Assembly (NCBI GenBank): GCA_015680685.1
Contig: MNCI01013737.1
Coordinates: 243,797-307,796, forward strand
Source of the DNA: Gnetum montanum
Lineage: Eukaryota; Streptophyta; Gnetopsida; Gnetales; Gnetaceae
Direction: 5' to 3'
Length of the DNA stretch: 64,000 nt
The stretch's first letter is position 1, and every line of letters begins with the position of its first letter. This document shows positions 60,652-64,000 of this stretch, piece after piece. The notes beneath the pieces are model-generated. The model worked only from the letters and a program-made list of their open reading frames with translations, was not told where the DNA came from and ran no database searches. The position numbers were made by a program, and so were the translations under genes.

Positions 60652-60846
60652 TTGTGGTTGGGCCACAATACTACTGGAACTCCAATAGTAGGCGTTGACC
60701 AAGGAACTACTATCAAGGTGATGGGCCATGACAATAGTAGGTCTAAAGGGTTAGTGGAATGTCATATAACATCTTTGAAGGATCAGCAAGATGCCAAGAG
60801 CAATGGCGTTACATATGTTCTAGAGGGTGTTTTCTTCGCATCATGA
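60652..60846 (+). CDS. Reverse-to-pol ORF in the element E 3' UTR, unknown product
   Basis: This 64-codon open frame runs opposite to E's pol. The segment GHNT-GTP-VG--QGTT-K-MGHDN is collinear with the same-sense readings in B (12,300-12,480, with stops) and C (about 23,790-23,960, with stops). I know no family for it. It may be the downstream part of the same conserved reverse frame seen at 24,072-24,260 and 31,571-31,780. Expression is unproven. Confidence 0.3.
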   Translation: MWLGHNTTGTPIVGVDQGTTIKVMGHDNSRSKGLVECHITSLKDQQDAKSNGVTYVLEGVFFAS

Positions 60847-60960
60847 ACTACATTCTGGAATAGCAACATCCCACCTCATGTCAACATTGTGCACACTTGT
60901 TTGATGTGTACTGGTATAGATGCATGCTAGGGACATGCCACAAACCCAGTTTAAGATCCT

Positions 60961-61560
60961 GGTAGACCATGGTGTCCTGGTTTAAGGTCCCAGCAGACCG
61001 TTGTTCTAGTTTAATGTCCTAGCAAACTGTATTTGCTAGTTTAACATCATAGCGGATGGTCCCCATGCTAGTTTAAGGTCCTAGCACACTGTTGTGCTAG
61101 TTTAGGATCCTAGTAGACCATATGTGCCAGTTTAATGTCATAGCGGACGTTCACTGTGCTAGGTTAAGGTCCTAGTAAAATACTGTGCTAGTTTTTCATC
61201 ATAGTAGATAGTGGATGAGCTAGTTTAAGGTCCTAGTAGACTGTTTGTGCTAGTTTAACATCATGGTGGACTATCTGTGCCAGTTTATAGTCATAGCAGA
61301 CTGTTTGTGCCAGTTTATAGTCATAGTAGATTTTTTGTGCTAGTTTATAGTCATAGCAAATTGTCTATGCTAGTTTATAATCATAGCAGACTATCTGTAC
61401 CAGTGTCACATCATAGCGGATGAGCTTTTCCAATTTAACATCATAGCGGACATTGATGAAGTTGTGCCAATTTAACGTCTTAGCGGAGATTTGCTCACCT
61501 TTGTCAGTTTTATGTCGTAGCAGATGTTTGTTTATCAGTTTTACGTTGTAGTAGACAAGC
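60961..61560 (-). repeat. A3 array after pol (element E), longest in the window
   Basis: About 18 units, most near 32 bp, read on the plus strand as TGCTAGTTTAAYRTCATAGCRGAC, i.e. GTCYGCTATGAYRTTAAACTAGCA on the element's sense strand. Confidence 0.9.
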
Positions 61561-61576
61561 TTACTATGTTCATGCT

Positions 61577-62471
61577 TCAGATGTAGTATGACTTGAGATA
61601 CGAGTGATTCACCAAATTTGCAAACTCGTTGCCGTCCATGTCTGCCAGCTTGAAGGACCTGTTTCCAATAGCTTTTATGACCATTTATGAACCTTCCTAG
61701 TTGGCTAATAATTTGTTCATATGCTCATGGCCAACCTTGAGAATGAGGTCTCCCTTTTGGCTTAGTCGTTGACATATATTTGCATGGTGTTTTTGCTGTT
61801 GGTTATTCTCATAGTGCTCTATGCGACCCAGTGTTTGTGCATGCTTCTCCTCTATTGAGTCAAGGTCGATGACCCTCAACTCGTTGTTCTAGGATTCACT
61901 CACGACATTGGATAGGATCATCTGGAGTGATGGTACCTGCAACTCAAGAGGTAACACTACTTCAGATCCATAAACAAGACTATAAGGTATCTTACCTGTT
62001 CTAGTCCTGCATGTTGTTCTGTAGGCCCACAACACATAGAGGATTTTCTCATGCCATCACCTCTTGCTATTGTTGAGCATTTTCTTCAGTAAGTTGATGA
62101 TGAATTTATTTGTAGCCTCTTCTTGTTTGTTTGCCTATGGGTAATATGGTGAGGAGAATGACTGCTTGATGCTAAGGTTGTTATAGAAGGTTTGGGTCTT
62201 CGCACTACTGAACTATGGCCCATTGTCAGTCACAATAGTCATTAGAAGCCCAAACCTTTTCATGATGTTGTCCAAGATGAAATGGAAAATCTACTGAGAT
62301 GTATTTTTCCTTAGGGGAATAGCCTCCACCCACTTGGTAAAATACTCGATGGTTGTGATAATGAAGCTATGCCCTGTGGAGGACTTAGGCATGATAGGTC
62401 CTATGAGGTCTAGTCCACATCACTAGAAAGGCCACGTGATCTACATTGGATGTAGCTCTGTAGGTGAAACA
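61577..62471 (-). pseudogene. Element E: integrase core and C-terminal remnant
   Basis: Only the end of pol remains. It starts abruptly next to an LTR end at 62,472, just before the LDLIGP region (read here with changes). It then has SSTGHSFIITT, the TDNGP segment near 62,220, an EEATNK-like helix and the PYSLVYGSEVVLPLELQVPS box near 61,950, and ends at TGA 61,577-61,579. Several Gln/Trp-type stops are present. Gag, PR, RT and RNase H are missing between the flanking LTR and this fragment. Confidence 0.88.
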
Positions 62472-64000
62472 TGTAGCGATTGAAAATGTCATCAGCTAGA
62501 AAACACCGAGGGGTTGGAGGCCATTGATAGTCTCAACCCTGTATCCGTGAGAGGGCTGTGCTGAATGGAACAGATACATGGCATCCTAAATGGTTTGGTC
62601 GATCAGACAAGAACTTAGTCGGTGTCTATATAACCTTTTGCAACATGTGAAACAAAGTTTATGGCATAAAAATGGTATTTTAAACATAAATGATGCGGGC
62701 AATAATGTAAAATGCAATGAGAAACTAGAAAGCAAAGTATAAAGCAAAGTAGAATGCAGTTAGAAAAATGCACAACTTCGAAGCTACAACTTCACTCTGT
62801 CAAGGTGGATATAATTGGTTGCATAGCACTGAGAAGTGTAGAGATCCTGTGAGTAACCAAGACATGTAGAGTAAGAAATCTGTGAGCTTGAGCACAGACT
62901 TAGGTGTTAACCATGCAAAGTACTACCAAGGTGGTAGAAAAGAGCATAACAAAATGACAACTGAGAATGCTAACTGTTTACAATGTCAAAAAGAAAGCTT
63001 ACAATGCTCGAGGTTACAATGCCAAAATGCCCAAAAAAAAGCCAGAAGTTTCAAAAAGTCTAGAAGTTTTCCAAAGCGCCAAAAAGTAAAAAAATGTCCT
63101 TTGAATATTGCTCGCTAGGGTATTTATAGGACCAAGGGCATGCGAAAGGGATGGTTTAGACCCCACATGCCTTGGGCCCATGTTGACTTTTCTACACTAC
63201 ACATGCCTGTATGACTGTTGGACATGCATGATCATTGTAATTATGAGCTTGCCATGCTGTAATTTCAAGCCTGCCACACCATAATTACGCTATCAGTGTT
63301 TGGAGACATGTGCCAATGGTGCAATTAGCTAAAGTGCATTGATGTTGCACAACCACCAATCATGCTTTGTTGTGCTTTATAGCATAGCATGTGCAATGTA
63401 GTGTAGCATCTTGTTATGCATTTTGCTACATGTGTATTGCATATTTGCTACACTATGCTATGCTATGTAGCGTAGCGTAGCAGCTGATCTTAGTCACAAA
63501 AACTTTGCCAATCTGCAAAATTTTCATTTTGTGCTACGAAACTTGTTGATCCTGCCCTTTAAGTTTACCTTCTCTCACTTTTGTAGAATTGCTACCCCTC
63601 GCTGCGCCATGTAGCTTAGCGTAGCATAGTAGCAGACATGGTTTGCCACTTTCTGATGGAAGGAGGCATTGCTGAAGGACTTGAAGTCAGGTGAGGGGAC
63701 TGACCGTCTAGCTTTTGCTACGCTGTGCTATGCTGCATAGTGTAGCATAGCACTTCACTTCCACAAATGTCTTCTAAAGCTTGCTACGTTACATAGCGAG
63801 GCGTAGCATACTGTAGAAAAATTTGTGACTTAGAAAACTTGTTGAAACATTTTGCATGTTCTGAGTACCACCAATGATTCCATGCGTTGCTCCTAAGTGC
63901 ACAGTCGACTAGGTGAACTACTCAGGTGGATAGGCTGGAGAATCTATTTAGCCTATTGACATCTAGGGTAGAAAACTTGTTGAATTGGACAGTTCAAAAA
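62472..64000 (-). mobile_element. LTR of a further minus-strand copy (E2), running off the window
   Basis: The minus-strand 3' end is TTTTCAATCGCTACA. It is collinear with 57,809-59,430, with a TATA box at 63,121-63,128 and GCTACG palindromes at 63,360-63,800. It could be E's own 5' LTR after a deletion, or the 3' LTR of an element inserted into E's integrase. Confidence 0.8.
63121..63128 (-). promoter_or_regulatory. LTR TATA box (E2)
   Basis: TATAAATA on the minus strand within GTCCTATAAATACCC. Confidence 0.8.

Larger units (their letters stand above)
59596..60960. other. Element E 3' untranslated region
   Basis: It is collinear in reverse with the B, C and D 3' UTRs from about 60,400 to 60,960, including the GHNT-GTP-VG...GTTIKVMGHDN reading on the plus strand (60,652-60,846). 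About 400 bp around 59,900-60,400 is extra relative to B and contains a tandem duplication. Confidence 0.6.

Noticed and set aside
60961-61560. CRISPR-like regular short repeats
   Set aside because: Units are degenerate, lack unique spacers, lie in a plant retroelement and match other A3 arrays.

Overview
The window is repeat-derived nuclear DNA of a land plant. No intact host gene, tRNA or rRNA was recognised. Almost everything is decayed Ty3/gypsy LTR retrotransposon of the Tat/Ogre type: gag, DDGA-type protease, reverse transcriptase, gag-pol RNase H, a second plant/archaeal-type RNase H (aRNH), and integrase without a chromodomain. A large non-angiosperm genome (fern or gymnosperm) is my guess, but the sequence does not prove it.

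Layout. 1-37,100 is a head-to-tail stack of plus-strand copies, here named A (1-3,411), B (3,417-14,846), C (14,847-26,360), D (26,361-33,913) and N (33,914-37,100). C is split by an unrelated LTR-type insertion at 19,856-23,133, which carries a 5-bp target duplication and an assembly gap. 37,101-52,766 is a minus-strand copy, M, of a second subfamily; it seems to sit inside the 3' LTR of N, which resumes at about 52,767-53,876. F (53,877-57,808) is an internal fragment of a plus-oriented copy. It is interrupted by minus-strand copy E (57,809-62,471), which abuts the LTR of a further minus copy (E2) running off the right edge.

The main finding is the organisation inside these elements. Between protease and reverse transcriptase lies a gene on the opposite strand. 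Its best copy is 43,154-47,702 on the plus strand, inside minus-strand element M. It has its own TATA box and about eight exons, most with GT-AG borders. It encodes an FCP1-like HAD domain with degraded catalytic aspartates, then a helical domain resembling putative plant transposon proteins, an acidic segment and a C-terminal region. Remnants with the same splice sites are in B, C, D and F. The cassette is flanked by two short-repeat arrays (A1, A2) whose units match a third array (A3) between pol and the 3' LTR. A conserved 3' splice-site-like motif lies just before the RT frame. I infer an Ogre-like sense intron that hosts an antisense, intron-containing gene; its introns could survive retrotransposition because they are not introns in the sense RNA.

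The LTRs (about 1.4-1.8 kb) start TG(C/T)G and usually end in ACA. They carry a conserved inverted repeat near the 5' end, many palindromic GCTACG...CGTAGC or GCGTATACGC motifs in U3, and a TATAAATA box. All coding regions carry stops and frameshifts, many explicable as C-to-T or G-to-A changes. The window is therefore a graveyard of this family.
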